7,337 nucleotides of DNA from Nostoc sp. GT001 (GTDB taxonomy: Bacteria; Cyanobacteriota; Cyanobacteriia; Cyanobacteriales; Nostocaceae): contig NZ_JAUDRJ010000003.1 in assembly GCF_030382115.1 (NCBI RefSeq), positions 2,339,820-2,347,156 on the forward strand, given 5' to 3'. The position numbers and the translations under genes were made by a program. A model generated the notes under the pieces. The model made no database searches and was not told the origin of the DNA. It saw only the letters and a program-made list of their open reading frames with translations. Below are positions 1 to 5,780 of the stretch, piece by piece (position 1 is the stretch's first letter; each line of letters starts with the position of its first letter).

Positions 1-302
1 TACTTCCTGCCGCTTTTATGATTAGCATAACGGCGAGAGCGAGTATAACCCATTTGGATAAACTTTCGTGCCATATCCGCGCCGACAAAATCATCTTTAT
101 CTAAATAATCAAGAAAAATCTCGTAGATTTTTTCACTCGATTCTCTAGCAATCTCAGGAGTTTTGAACCGCCAGTAAGGAAGAATTTCTGATTTGTATGG
201 TTCAACCAAAAGTACACCCTGCTCACCCTTGCCAACACGATAGAGTTCAGGATGTTGGCGAAAATCAATATTTTTAAAGTCTAAAGAATAATCAAATGGC
301 AT
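1..302 (-). CDS. DUF4385 family protein, C-terminus beyond left edge
   Basis: This is a minus-strand reading frame that starts with ATG at 302 and stays open for 100 codons to the left edge, so the C-terminal part is missing. The protein begins MPFDYSLDFKNIDFRQHPEL and continues with the conserved blocks GKGEQGVLLVEPYKSEI, YWRFKTPEIA, DDFVGADMARKF and GYTRSRRYANHKSGRK. I recognise these as the DUF4385 family, small soluble proteins with no established function found in many bacteria. There is no signal peptide or membrane segment, so it is probably cytoplasmic. The basic cluster TRSRRYANHKSGRK (about residues 87-100) is notable but its role is unknown. No Shine-Dalgarno sequence precedes the ATG, which is common in cyanobacteria. 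The start is supported because the conserved family N-terminus begins there. It is transcribed divergently from the VOC gene. The family call is from memory of the motif pattern. Confidence 0.85.
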   Translation of the reverse strand, partial: MPFDYSLDFKNIDFRQHPELYRVGKGEQGVLLVEPYKSEILPYWRFKTPEIARESSEKIYEIFLDYLDKDDFVGADMARKFIQMGYTRSRRYANHKSGRK

Positions 303-379
303 GATAGATTTTTATTATGAATACTAAACTTTAAGTAAAAAGTTCAGCTTCTATCAAAGTATTGAGATTTTGTTCTACT
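303..379. other. Divergent intergenic region
   Basis: This 77-nt AT-rich gap separates the divergent DUF4385 and VOC genes, so it or the adjoining coding ends should hold both promoters. It contains a 6-bp inverted repeat, AACTTT (327-332) and AAAGTT (339-344), with a 6-nt loop; this could be an operator or leader hairpin, but it is short and AT-rich. A TATTAT at 313-318 could be a -10 box for the plus-strand gene, but I find no convincing -35 at the right distance. Confidence 0.35.
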
Positions 380-847
380 ATGCTATCTAGCACCCAATCC
401 GCGAACAGTGTCCTTGCGCCAGGAAATCTGCGTAATATACATCACATTGCCCTCAACGTCAAGGATATGCAAGCTTCCCGCTACTTTTATGGCACAATCC
501 TGGGTTTGCATGAACTCACAGGCGACGAAGTACCCGCAACCCTGGTGGAACTTGTCGCATCTGGGAAAGTAGCCAACTTCATCACCCCGGATGGTACAAT
601 TTTGGATTTATTTGGGGAACCAGAATTATCACCACCAAATCCAGACCCCGAAAAGACCTTCACTAGAGCCTACCATCTAGCCTTTGACATCGATCCGCAG
701 TTATTCGATCGCGCGGTGACAGTGATCAGAGAAAATAAAATAGCGATCGCACATGGCCCTGTCACTCGTCCTACTGGCAGAGGAGTGTATTTTTACGATC
801 CAGATGGCTTTATGATTGAAATTCGTTGCGATCCAGAAGCTAGTTAA
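380..847 (+). CDS. VOC superfamily (glyoxalase/bleomycin resistance/dioxygenase fold) protein
   Basis: This encodes a 155-residue soluble protein with the vicinal oxygen chelate fold. Two beta-alpha-beta-beta-beta modules are visible. The first starts at about residue 18 (RNIHHIALNVKDM) and the second at about residue 96 (RAYHLAFDID). The usual metal-ligand positions appear filled: His22 in HHIALNV, His99 in AYHLAF and Glu147 in FMIEIR. The C-terminal signature YFYDPDGFMIEIR (137-149) is typical. Family members include glyoxalases, thiol transferases and extradiol dioxygenases; nothing here fixes the substrate. Length is normal for a single two-module VOC protein. I chose ATG 380 because the conserved core starts about 17 residues after it. 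An in-frame TTG at 362 would add six residues of no visible value. A HIP1 site lies inside at 743-750. The next gene follows after 28 nt on the same strand and may be co-transcribed. Confidence 0.88.
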   Translation: MLSSTQSANSVLAPGNLRNIHHIALNVKDMQASRYFYGTILGLHELTGDEVPATLVELVASGKVANFITPDGTILDLFGEPELSPPNPDPEKTFTRAYHLAFDIDPQLFDRAVTVIRENKIAIAHGPVTRPTGRGVYFYDPDGFMIEIRCDPEAS

Positions 848-875
848 CTTAAGGGTAATAACAAAAGTATCTACT

Positions 876-1166
876 ATGACCGCGAAACTCACGCAAATAT
901 TTAAAGTAATTGAAGACACAATCACAAAACCGCCAATTCCACACGAACCATACAAGCAATCATTGAAAGCCTGGGCAATGTATTGTTTACGAGACAAAGG
1001 TTTTATAGTCTCTTATGCTCAAAATGCTGACTTTGCCATTGAAAGAAAACGTGAAGAAAAGCTATATTTTAAAGTTTCAAACAGCCCCGATGATTTAGAT
1101 AATTCTATTAGCTGGATTGTTTGGGATAGTGCAACCAAAAGCGCCAGTCTCATTCCCCAAAAATAG
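876..1166 (+). CDS. Small hypothetical protein, 96 residues
   Basis: I do not recognise this protein. From ATG 876 it encodes 96 residues. A basic, possibly helical N-terminal half (TAKLTQIFKVIEDTITKPP, then LKAWAMYCLRDKGF) is followed by short beta-like stretches (FIVSYA, DFAIER, KLYFKV, ISWIVWD, SASLIPQ). The alternation ADFAIERKREEKLYFKV loosely recalls the core of Mrr/PD-(D/E)XK-like folds. However, the acidic residue expected two positions before Lys66 is Tyr64, so a working nuclease is not supported. It has no signal peptide or membrane helix. An upstream in-frame ATG at 816 would overlap the VOC gene by 32 nt and add 20 residues; I prefer 876 because it avoids the overlap, although no clear Shine-Dalgarno precedes it. 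It follows the VOC gene on the same strand and converges with the methyltransferase gene. That it is a real gene is likely from its compact, protein-like composition, but not proven. Confidence 0.6.
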   Translation: MTAKLTQIFKVIEDTITKPPIPHEPYKQSLKAWAMYCLRDKGFIVSYAQNADFAIERKREEKLYFKVSNSPDDLDNSISWIVWDSATKSASLIPQK

Positions 1167-1275
1167 ATAGCAAGGCTTCTAAAAACTTTTTGGTTTACTG
1201 AACTCAGGAACTTCCCCCATTCGTCTGCACGTTGGACTAGTTCATGAATCCTCACAAGTTCCTCACATTTATTTT
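1167..1275. other. Convergent intergenic region, no clear terminator
   Basis: This gap lies between the 3' ends of the small hypothetical gene (plus) and the methyltransferase gene (minus). It contains an 8-bp inverted repeat, AGGAACTT (1206-1213) and AAGTTCCT (1256-1263), separated by 42 nt; pairing is possible but the loop is long. No GC-rich hairpin followed by a T-run is visible on either strand. Confidence 0.4.
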
Positions 1276-1290
1276 CTAATTACGAATTAG
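1276..1290. repeat. CTAATT-ACG-AATTAG inverted repeat overlapping a stop codon
   Basis: This is a perfect 6-bp inverted repeat (CTAATT 1276-1281, AATTAG 1285-1290) around ACG. It includes the methyltransferase TAA stop (1282-1280). The sequence contains the ATTACGAATT motif that makes up the heptad array at 4374-4415, so it may be a remnant of the same repeat family. Read on the minus strand the hairpin is followed by AAAAT rather than a T-run, so it is not a canonical intrinsic terminator. Confidence 0.45.
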
Positions 1291-2029
1291 TATTGGGTTT
1301 CTCAAACACCATTAAATGCTGTTGAGGTAACGAGTTTTTAGTTTCCCGCCAAACCAAACCAACAGCTTGCATTTCTTTGCGAACTTGCTTTTGAGTCATC
1401 TTGTGCAGACGTTTAATCATAATAAAAGGATTTTCACCTCGATACTCAACCAGCACCACCTTCCCACCTGATTTAAGTGCTTTCACAATTCCTTGCATCA
1501 CTTCTTGGGGATACTCAAGTTCATGATAAGCATCCACCATTAAGGCTAAATCGATACTTTCAGATGGTAAATTGGGGTCAGTAAAAGTGGCTAAAACAGG
1601 CTCAACATTAGTGATATTTTTCTCTTTTTTGAATAACTCAATAATTTCCAACATTTCTGGCTGAACATCTACAGCCAACACCTTACCTGCTGTTAATAAC
1701 GGCGCGATGCGAAAGCTTAAGTAACCTGTACCAGCGCCAATATCTGCCACCACATCATTAGGTTTGAGATTGAGAAGGCTGACTACTTTACTTGGCTGTT
1801 CCTCTCCCTCTCGGCTGGGACGTTCTAGCCAGCCAGCGCCAGTGTATCCCATAACTTGGGCTATTTCGCGCCCCATGTAGTATTTGCCGATACCATCTGG
1901 ACTGTGGATTATCCGTTGTTCGTAAACAGTGGTGGATGAAGAGGCGGCTTGTGCTGTCAGGGTTGGGTTCAGCAGCGAACAACTCAAGATCGCAACAAGA
2001 GTTACTATAAAGTAGAGAAAATTTGACAT
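1280..2029 (-). CDS. Predicted exported class I SAM-dependent methyltransferase
   Basis: From ATG 2029 this encodes 249 residues. Residues 3-20 are hydrophobic and end near LTAQA-ASSS (about 28/29), which reads as a signal peptide. ILSC at 14-17 is a weak lipobox alternative. The mature part has the Rossmann methyltransferase core: motif I VVADIGAGTGYLSFRIA (93-109), an acidic end of strand 2 in AVDVQPEM (Asp121), a motif-IV-like LALMVDAYHEL (161-171), and GGKVVLVEYRGENP (188-201). The family segment GWLERPSREGEEQPSKV lies just before the core. Substrate is unknown. Such exported methyltransferase-like proteins are known in bacteria, but how SAM would reach them is unclear. Start choice: AGGAA sits 4 nt upstream of ATG 2029 and the signal peptide begins there. 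The frame continues upstream to an ATG at 2167, but that stretch is repeat-derived. It follows the TolC gene on the same strand and is probably the last gene of the operon. Confidence 0.85.
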   Translation of the reverse strand: MSNFLYFIVTLVAILSCSLLNPTLTAQAASSSTTVYEQRIIHSPDGIGKYYMGREIAQVMGYTGAGWLERPSREGEEQPSKVVSLLNLKPNDVVADIGAGTGYLSFRIAPLLTAGKVLAVDVQPEMLEIIELFKKEKNITNVEPVLATFTDPNLPSESIDLALMVDAYHELEYPQEVMQGIVKALKSGGKVVLVEYRGENPFIMIKRLHKMTQKQVRKEMQAVGLVWRETKNSLPQQHLMVFEKPNTNS

Positions 2030-2038
2030 TTGGTTCCT
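2030..2038 (-). promoter_or_regulatory. Ribosome binding site deciding the methyltransferase start
   Basis: On the minus strand AGGAA (2038-2034) lies 4 nt before ATG 2029. It is one of the few Shine-Dalgarno-like sequences in the window placed before a start. It favours 2029 over the in-frame ATG codons at 2095 and 2167, which lie in or beside the repeat element. The site abuts the outer end of that element. Confidence 0.6.
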
Positions 2039-2039
2039 A

Positions 2040-2142
2040 ATACCAATCGGAAACAAGCATTCGACAAATAGACCATTTGTAGAGACGCGATTCATCGCGT
2101 CTTTACCCAAGAATATGTTGCAATCATTAATTGAATTGGTAT
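2040..2142. mobile_element. MITE-like palindromic extragenic element
   Basis: This is a roughly 103-bp block bounded by perfect 8-bp terminal inverted repeats, ATACCAAT (2040-2047) and ATTGGTAT (2135-2142). An internal 13-bp stem lies at 2079-2106. It codes for no transposase, so any mobility would have depended on an enzyme supplied elsewhere. Ends of the ATACCAAT type and GTAGAGACGCGAT-type palindromes recur in Nostoc-like genomes; that is from memory, and copy number here needs a genome search. It fills most of the gap between the TolC and methyltransferase genes. Its minus-strand reading happens to be open and in frame with the methyltransferase. No clear target-site duplication is visible. 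Confidence 0.55.
2079..2106. repeat. GTAGAGACGCGAT hairpin
   Basis: The arms are GTAGAGACGCGAT (2079-2091) and ATCGCGTCTTTAC (2094-2106). They pair over 13 bp with one G-T mismatch (2082/2103) and two central bases. This should form a strong hairpin in the transcript of either strand. No U-run follows on the minus strand (CAAATGG follows), so it is better read as a repeat element than as an intrinsic terminator. It could still affect stability or processing of the operon mRNA. Confidence 0.7.
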
Positions 2143-2169
2143 AACACATCTGACTACAGCTATACATTC

Positions 2170-3582
2170 TTAGCGCGAAGCCCTGGATGTTACCGATCTT
2201 TGTAAATTAGCTAGAGCGCGATTGTAATCCAAAATAGCTGCGATGCGATTACCTTCTGCTCTTGTCAGGTCATTTTCAGCATCAATTACCTCTGTTTGAG
2301 TGCCCACACCAGCTTGAAATCTTAATCTTGCTAAATTCAAAGCTTCTCTTGCTTGATTTAAGGCCACACTAGAAGTCTGCACATTATTTAAATTGGATTG
2401 CAATTGAGCATAGTACTGTTCTACATCAAAGCGAATTAGGTCGCGCTGGTTAGCAAATTGAGTCTCTGCGATCGCAATATTAACTTTCGACTGAGCTGCC
2501 CTTGCTCTTGCTGCTCCCCCATCAAACAAAGTTAGATTTCCTTGAAGTCCCACTGAATAGCCATCAGTAATGCTAACACCATCGTCATACCGATCTAGCA
2601 GGTTGTAGTTTCCTGCCAAACTAATTTGCGGCCCTAGCTGTGAAAGTGCCTGTCGTCGCTGTTGCTCGGAAATATTACGTTGTGCTAATTGCTGTTGCAA
2701 CTCTGGACGATTTTGAAACGCTTGGACAATACTTTGTTCTACCGTCTGCTGCCAAAGACCCGCCAATTGTACGGGATCTGAGGCACTGATCTCAGATGAC
2801 TGCGATAAACTTAACAACGTGGCAAGCTGACGACGGGCAATTTGCTGCTGTGAGATCGCATTAGTAAGTAGTTGTTGGGCATTTGCTAAATTTACCTGAG
2901 CTTGCAGCACATCGAACCGCGTCCCCACTCCAGCCTGTTCTCTAGCTTGAGTATCCCGCAAACTAGCTTGGGCATTTTGCACAGCAGACCGATTAATTCT
3001 GACTTGTTCATCTGCTTGTTGCAAATCGTAGTATTGAGTGGTGGCATTCAACTTAATTATCAAAGCCTGACTTTCAACATTTAATTCATCTATCCGTAGC
3101 TGTTCCTCTGCGGCTCTGATAGTCGCTAGCGTGTTCCCAGAAGTATAGAGATTATAATTCAGTTGTGCTGAACCATTAAAAGAAGTGCTGGCTTGAGACG
3201 AATTGCTCTTAAAACCATTACCACTATTAGTCACACCACTGTTAATACCAAGAGTAGGAAACAAAGCAGCTTGAGACTCGCGTAGCGCCGAGCGACTGCG
3301 TTCTAGCTGTAATATAGCTACCTGTAAGTCTCGATTGTTACGTTTTGCTAGTTCCAAAGCTTGTGCCAAACTGATTGGCACAGTTCCCTGAATCCTTACT
3401 TCCTCCGGTTTAGTCGGAAATTGCAGAGGGTTGGGATTGGGGTTGAGGCGATCGGGAACTTGTACAGAGCTTGAAGAATTCTGTGCTTTTGGCGGAGTTG
3501 TTGCACTTGCTGCATTTGGAAGAAGAATCGCGAATGCGACAGTAACCCAGGTAAAATGCACGAATAATAAGCTGAAATTCAT
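2170..3582 (-). CDS. TolC-family outer membrane efflux protein
   Basis: This 470-residue protein is the outer-membrane channel of the tripartite pump; a trimer would span the outer membrane and reach into the periplasm. Residues 1-27 are a signal peptide (hydrophobic core, cut after NAASA). A Pro/Asn-rich linker follows (about 43-57). Then come two tandem OEP repeats: the first from about PISLAQALELAKRNN (69-83) and the second from about 280. Each repeat has the hallmark AGVGT turn: REQAGVGTRFDVLQAQVNLA (214-233) and FQAGVGTQTEVIDAENDLTR (422-441). Long Gln/Ala-rich helices and beta-like segments (for example SVGLQGNLTLFDGG, 343-356) fit the fold, and length is normal. Start ATG 3582 directly precedes the signal peptide; no Shine-Dalgarno is seen. 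It lies 117 nt after the ATPase gene on the same strand, which supports co-transcription, although the gap could hold its own promoter. A HIP1 site is at 2468-2475. Confidence 0.95.
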   Translation of the reverse strand: MNFSLLFVHFTWVTVAFAILLPNAASATTPPKAQNSSSSVQVPDRLNPNPNPLQFPTKPEEVRIQGTVPISLAQALELAKRNNRDLQVAILQLERSRSALRESQAALFPTLGINSGVTNSGNGFKSNSSQASTSFNGSAQLNYNLYTSGNTLATIRAAEEQLRIDELNVESQALIIKLNATTQYYDLQQADEQVRINRSAVQNAQASLRDTQAREQAGVGTRFDVLQAQVNLANAQQLLTNAISQQQIARRQLATLLSLSQSSEISASDPVQLAGLWQQTVEQSIVQAFQNRPELQQQLAQRNISEQQRRQALSQLGPQISLAGNYNLLDRYDDGVSITDGYSVGLQGNLTLFDGGAARARAAQSKVNIAIAETQFANQRDLIRFDVEQYYAQLQSNLNNVQTSSVALNQAREALNLARLRFQAGVGTQTEVIDAENDLTRAEGNRIAAILDYNRALANLQRSVTSRASR

Positions 3583-3699
3583 AATCTAGATGTAGTAATT
3601 AATTAGGTTCTTTTGAGGATATAATCAAAAGTCTTCATCCTGATTGACCTACAGAGATTTAAATCTTAAATTCTTCCTCCAAGGGTTAATCTTAACAAA
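3583..3699. other. ATPase-TolC intergenic gap with palindromes
   Basis: This 117-nt gap contains a perfect 12-bp palindrome AGATTTAAATCT (3655-3666) and a 6-bp inverted repeat TTTTGA (3611-3616) / TCAAAA (3625-3630) with an 8-nt loop. Read on the minus strand, a strong Shine-Dalgarno-like GGAGGA (3680-3675) occurs with no start codon or reading frame just after it. It may be a coincidence or the remnant of a lost small gene. I find no convincing -35/-10 pair and no intrinsic terminator. Confidence 0.35.
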
Positions 3700-4371
3700 T
3701 TAGCCGACAATCAAACCATCCTGAACTCGGATAATCCTTTGGGTTTGAGCAGCAATATCAGGTTCATGAGTGACAATCACAATCGTGATTCCTTGGTTAT
3801 TAAGTTCAGTCAGTAAATTCATCACCTCATGGGAAGTTTCAGTATCTAAAGCTCCTGTCGGCTCATCTGCCAAAACTAATGCAGGTCGGTTGACCAAAGC
3901 ACGAGCGATCGCGACTCGTTGTTGTTGTCCCCCAGATAGTTGACTAGGACGGTTAGATATGCGTCCCCCTAATCCTACTTTTTCTAAGGCTTCTAATGCT
4001 CTTTCCCGGCGTTTTGGTTTGGGCAAGTTAGCGTAAACCATTGGCAACATGACGTTTTCCAGTGCTGTCGCCCGCGCCAATAGGTTAAATTGTTGGAACA
4101 CAAAACCTATCCTTTGGTTGCGGATATAGGCTAATTCATCATCATCAAAAGTCGTCAGGTTTCTGCCTTCAAAAATATAGTCTCCAGTTGTCGGGCGATC
4201 CAGACATCCCAAAATATTCATCAGCGTGGATTTACCCGAACCTGACGCACCCATAATTGAGACATATTCTCCTTCCTCAATAGAGAGTTCAATCCCCTTG
4301 AGTATGGGAACACTAACTTCTCCCAAATAATAGGTTTTAGTAATGGATTCCATCCAAATCATTGTTGGCAT
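3700..4371 (-). CDS. ABC transporter ATP-binding protein, MacB/LolD type
   Basis: This is a 223-residue cytoplasmic nucleotide-binding subunit that would power the neighbouring permease. All ABC motifs are intact: Walker [10 protein letters not shown] (41-49), Q-loop VFQQFNLL (91-98, Gln93/94), signature LSGGQQQR (145-152), Walker B LVLADEPT (165-172, catalytic Glu170), D-loop GALD (173-176) and switch His202 in VTHEPD. The N-terminal [12 protein letters not shown] and the ENVMLP segment fit the MacB/LolD (type VII) subfamily. It ends right after the [12 protein letters not shown] strand, so it is a minimal domain. With the 426-residue permease it totals 649 residues, close to E. coli MacB, in which both parts are fused. 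ATG 4371 is used; in-frame ATGs at 4362 and 4353 are possible. The sequence upstream is repeat DNA with no Shine-Dalgarno. HIP1 site at 3905-3912. Confidence 0.96.
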   Translation of the reverse strand: MPTMIWMESITKTYYLGEVSVPILKGIELSIEEGEYVSIMGASGSGKSTLMNILGCLDRPTTGDYIFEGRNLTTFDDDELAYIRNQRIGFVFQQFNLLARATALENVMLPMVYANLPKPKRRERALEALEKVGLGGRISNRPSQLSGGQQQRVAIARALVNRPALVLADEPTGALDTETSHEVMNLLTELNNQGITIVIVTHEPDIAAQTQRIIRVQDGLIVG

Positions 4372-4373
4372 AA

Positions 4374-4415
4374 GAATTAGGAGTTAGGAGTTAGGAATTA
4401 CGAATTACGAATTAC
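4374..4415. repeat. Heptanucleotide tandem repeat (STRR-like), six units
   Basis: Six consecutive 7-nt units are readable on the plus strand: GAATTAG, GAGTTAG, GAGTTAG, GAATTAC, GAATTAC, GAATTAC, and then the degenerate GAACTTG. Heptad arrays of this type are known from heterocyst-forming cyanobacteria as short tandemly repeated repetitive (STRR) sequences. The array begins 2 nt upstream of the ATPase start codon and occupies the place where a ribosome binding site would be. There are no spacers, so it is not CRISPR. Confidence 0.85.
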
Positions 4416-4418
4416 GAA

Positions 4419-4476
4419 CTTGTACTGAGCGACTTGTGCCGAGCGAAGCCGAGGTAAGCCGAAGTATTACGAATTA
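4419..4476. repeat. Second degenerate repeat between permease and ATPase genes
   Basis: CTTGTACTGAGCGA (4419-4432) is followed at once by CTTGTGCCGAGCGA (4433-4446), two 14-nt units with two mismatches. Overlapping them are three imperfect 10-mers: GCCGAGCGAA (4438-4447), GCCGAGGTAA (4448-4457) and GCCGAAGTAT (4458-4467). The block ends with ATTACGAATTA (4466-4476), matching the adjacent heptads, directly before the permease stop codon. Nearly the whole 106-nt intergenic gap is therefore repeat DNA. Confidence 0.7.
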
Positions 4477-4477
4477 T

Positions 4478-5758
4478 TTAGTCGCTTCTTAAAGCGTTAA
4501 TTGGATCTAATTTAGAAGCGTTCCGTGCTGGAATCACCCCAGCAACTAAGCCAACAGATAACGAGAGTACAAAGCCAGCAACGATCGACAAAAAAGAAAT
4601 TACAAAGGGAAATTTGAAAACGCTTGAAGCCACAAAGGCTAATAAAACGCCAGTGACCATGCCAATACCTCCGCCGACAATGGAAATCACGATCGCTTCC
4701 GCTAAAAATTGATTGAGAATGGCTGAATTAGTCGCTCCTACGGCTTTGCGAATCCCGATTTCTCGCGTCCGCTCGACCACAGAAACGAGCATAATGTTAG
4801 CAATACCAATACCACCAACCACTAGAGAAATTCCAGCGATCGCTACCACCATTACTGTAAATAAACCTACAATATTAGTGAAGGTACTAACAATATCAGC
4901 TTGATTGGTCAGTCGGAAATCATCAGCTTGCGGCGGATAAATATTATGACGCAGCCGTAAAAGATTGGTAACTTGAAACTGAGCGGCTTCTAATTCTTCC
5001 TGATTAGCGCCTTTGACTAAAATTCCACTTACAGAAACGCCCACCAGGGCATTATTCCCAACTAGTCTCTTCGACATACTAGTTAGAGGGATGAAAATCT
5101 GGTCATCTCGATCCATCGGCCCCTGGGAACCTTTAGGTTCCATCACCCCAATAACTTCGTAAGCCTCTCCCTGAATCCGAATTCGCTCACCGATAGGATT
5201 TACACCCTGTCCAAAGAGCGTGTTTTGGACTGTGGGGCCAAGAATAGCTACCTGTGCGGCAATATCTAATTCTTCTTGAGTGAAATATCTCCCTTGCTGG
5301 GGGTTGGTATTTCTGACTTCTGGGTAGTTCAAATCTGTGCCATAAATGGTAGTTGAGGTGTTCTGTCCTGCATAGACAACTTGAGCGCTGCGTTGGAGAT
5401 AAGCAGAAACCATCTGTGCTGATGGCGCTTGTGTAGCGATCGCCTGTGCATCTTCCCAAGTCAAGGTGCTGCTAGAACCGACTCCTTGACGGACATTCCC
5501 GCTTCTTGCAGCACCCGCTAAGATTTGGATCACATCTGTACCCAATGCTTGTATCTGTTGTTCAACCCCCTTTTGCACTCCCTGACCAACAGAAGTAATC
5601 GCAATAACTGAAGAAATCCCAATAATCACGCCCAACATAGTTAGACCTGTGCGTAATTTGTTACTCCACAGAGTCTCTGCCGCCATTGTCAATATTTCCA
5701 GCAATGGTACTGTGCGGGTATTCTTCGCTTTGTAAAAGCCCTTAAATATCTTAAACAT
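4478..5758 (-). CDS. ABC transporter permease, MacB/FtsX type
   Basis: This 426-residue inner-membrane subunit has the MacB layout: a cytoplasmic N-terminus, TM1 at about 38-57, a large periplasmic MacB_PCD-type domain (about 60-290), then TM2 (about 297-326), TM3 (about 350-380) and TM4 (about 386-410) forming the FtsX domain. Recognisable motifs are ETLWSNKLRTGLTMLGVIIG (28-47), the coupling-helix segment VERTREIGIRKAVGAT (328-343) and the C-terminal PARNASKLDPINALRSD. In MacB systems this subunit does not move substrate through the membrane; it transmits ATP-driven motion to the periplasm and pushes substrate out through adaptor and TolC. The ATP-binding domain, fused in E. coli MacB, is encoded by the next gene. 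ATG 5758 lies 22 nt after the adaptor stop; Met25 is a possible alternative start. It is not the DevC-type permease of heterocyst glycolipid export, whose N-terminus differs. HIP1 sites at 4836-4843 and 5436-5443. Confidence 0.95.
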   Translation of the reverse strand: MFKIFKGFYKAKNTRTVPLLEILTMAAETLWSNKLRTGLTMLGVIIGISSVIAITSVGQGVQKGVEQQIQALGTDVIQILAGAARSGNVRQGVGSSSTLTWEDAQAIATQAPSAQMVSAYLQRSAQVVYAGQNTSTTIYGTDLNYPEVRNTNPQQGRYFTQEELDIAAQVAILGPTVQNTLFGQGVNPIGERIRIQGEAYEVIGVMEPKGSQGPMDRDDQIFIPLTSMSKRLVGNNALVGVSVSGILVKGANQEELEAAQFQVTNLLRLRHNIYPPQADDFRLTNQADIVSTFTNIVGLFTVMVVAIAGISLVVGGIGIANIMLVSVVERTREIGIRKAVGATNSAILNQFLAEAIVISIVGGGIGMVTGVLLAFVASSVFKFPFVISFLSIVAGFVLSLSVGLVAGVIPARNASKLDPINALRSD

Positions 5759-5780
5759 AATGTTTTATTTAAAACTAATT

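Noticed and set aside
701..997. 98-codon minus-strand open frame
   Set aside because: It is antisense to the VOC gene's conserved C-terminal motif and the next gene; a shadow of real coding.
876..1166. Active PD-(D/E)XK nuclease
   Set aside because: The position of the catalytic acid before Lys66 is Tyr64, and the similarity is only a loose pattern.
1019..1255. 78-codon minus-strand open frame
   Set aside because: It lies antisense to the small hypothetical gene and runs into the convergent gap; its composition is not protein-like and no start signal is visible.
2079..2106. Rho-independent terminator between TolC and methyltransferase
   Set aside because: The stem is strong, but no T-run follows on the minus strand and the sequence matches a dispersed palindromic repeat type.
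2030..2167. Methyltransferase start at ATG 2167 giving a 295-residue protein
   Set aside because: The added 46 residues come from the repeat element and its flank and would mask the signal peptide; ATG 2029 has a Shine-Dalgarno-like AGGAA.
4374..4476. Possible CRISPR-like array
   Set aside because: The units are 7 nt and directly adjacent, with no unique spacers and no cas genes; this is a tandem heptad repeat.
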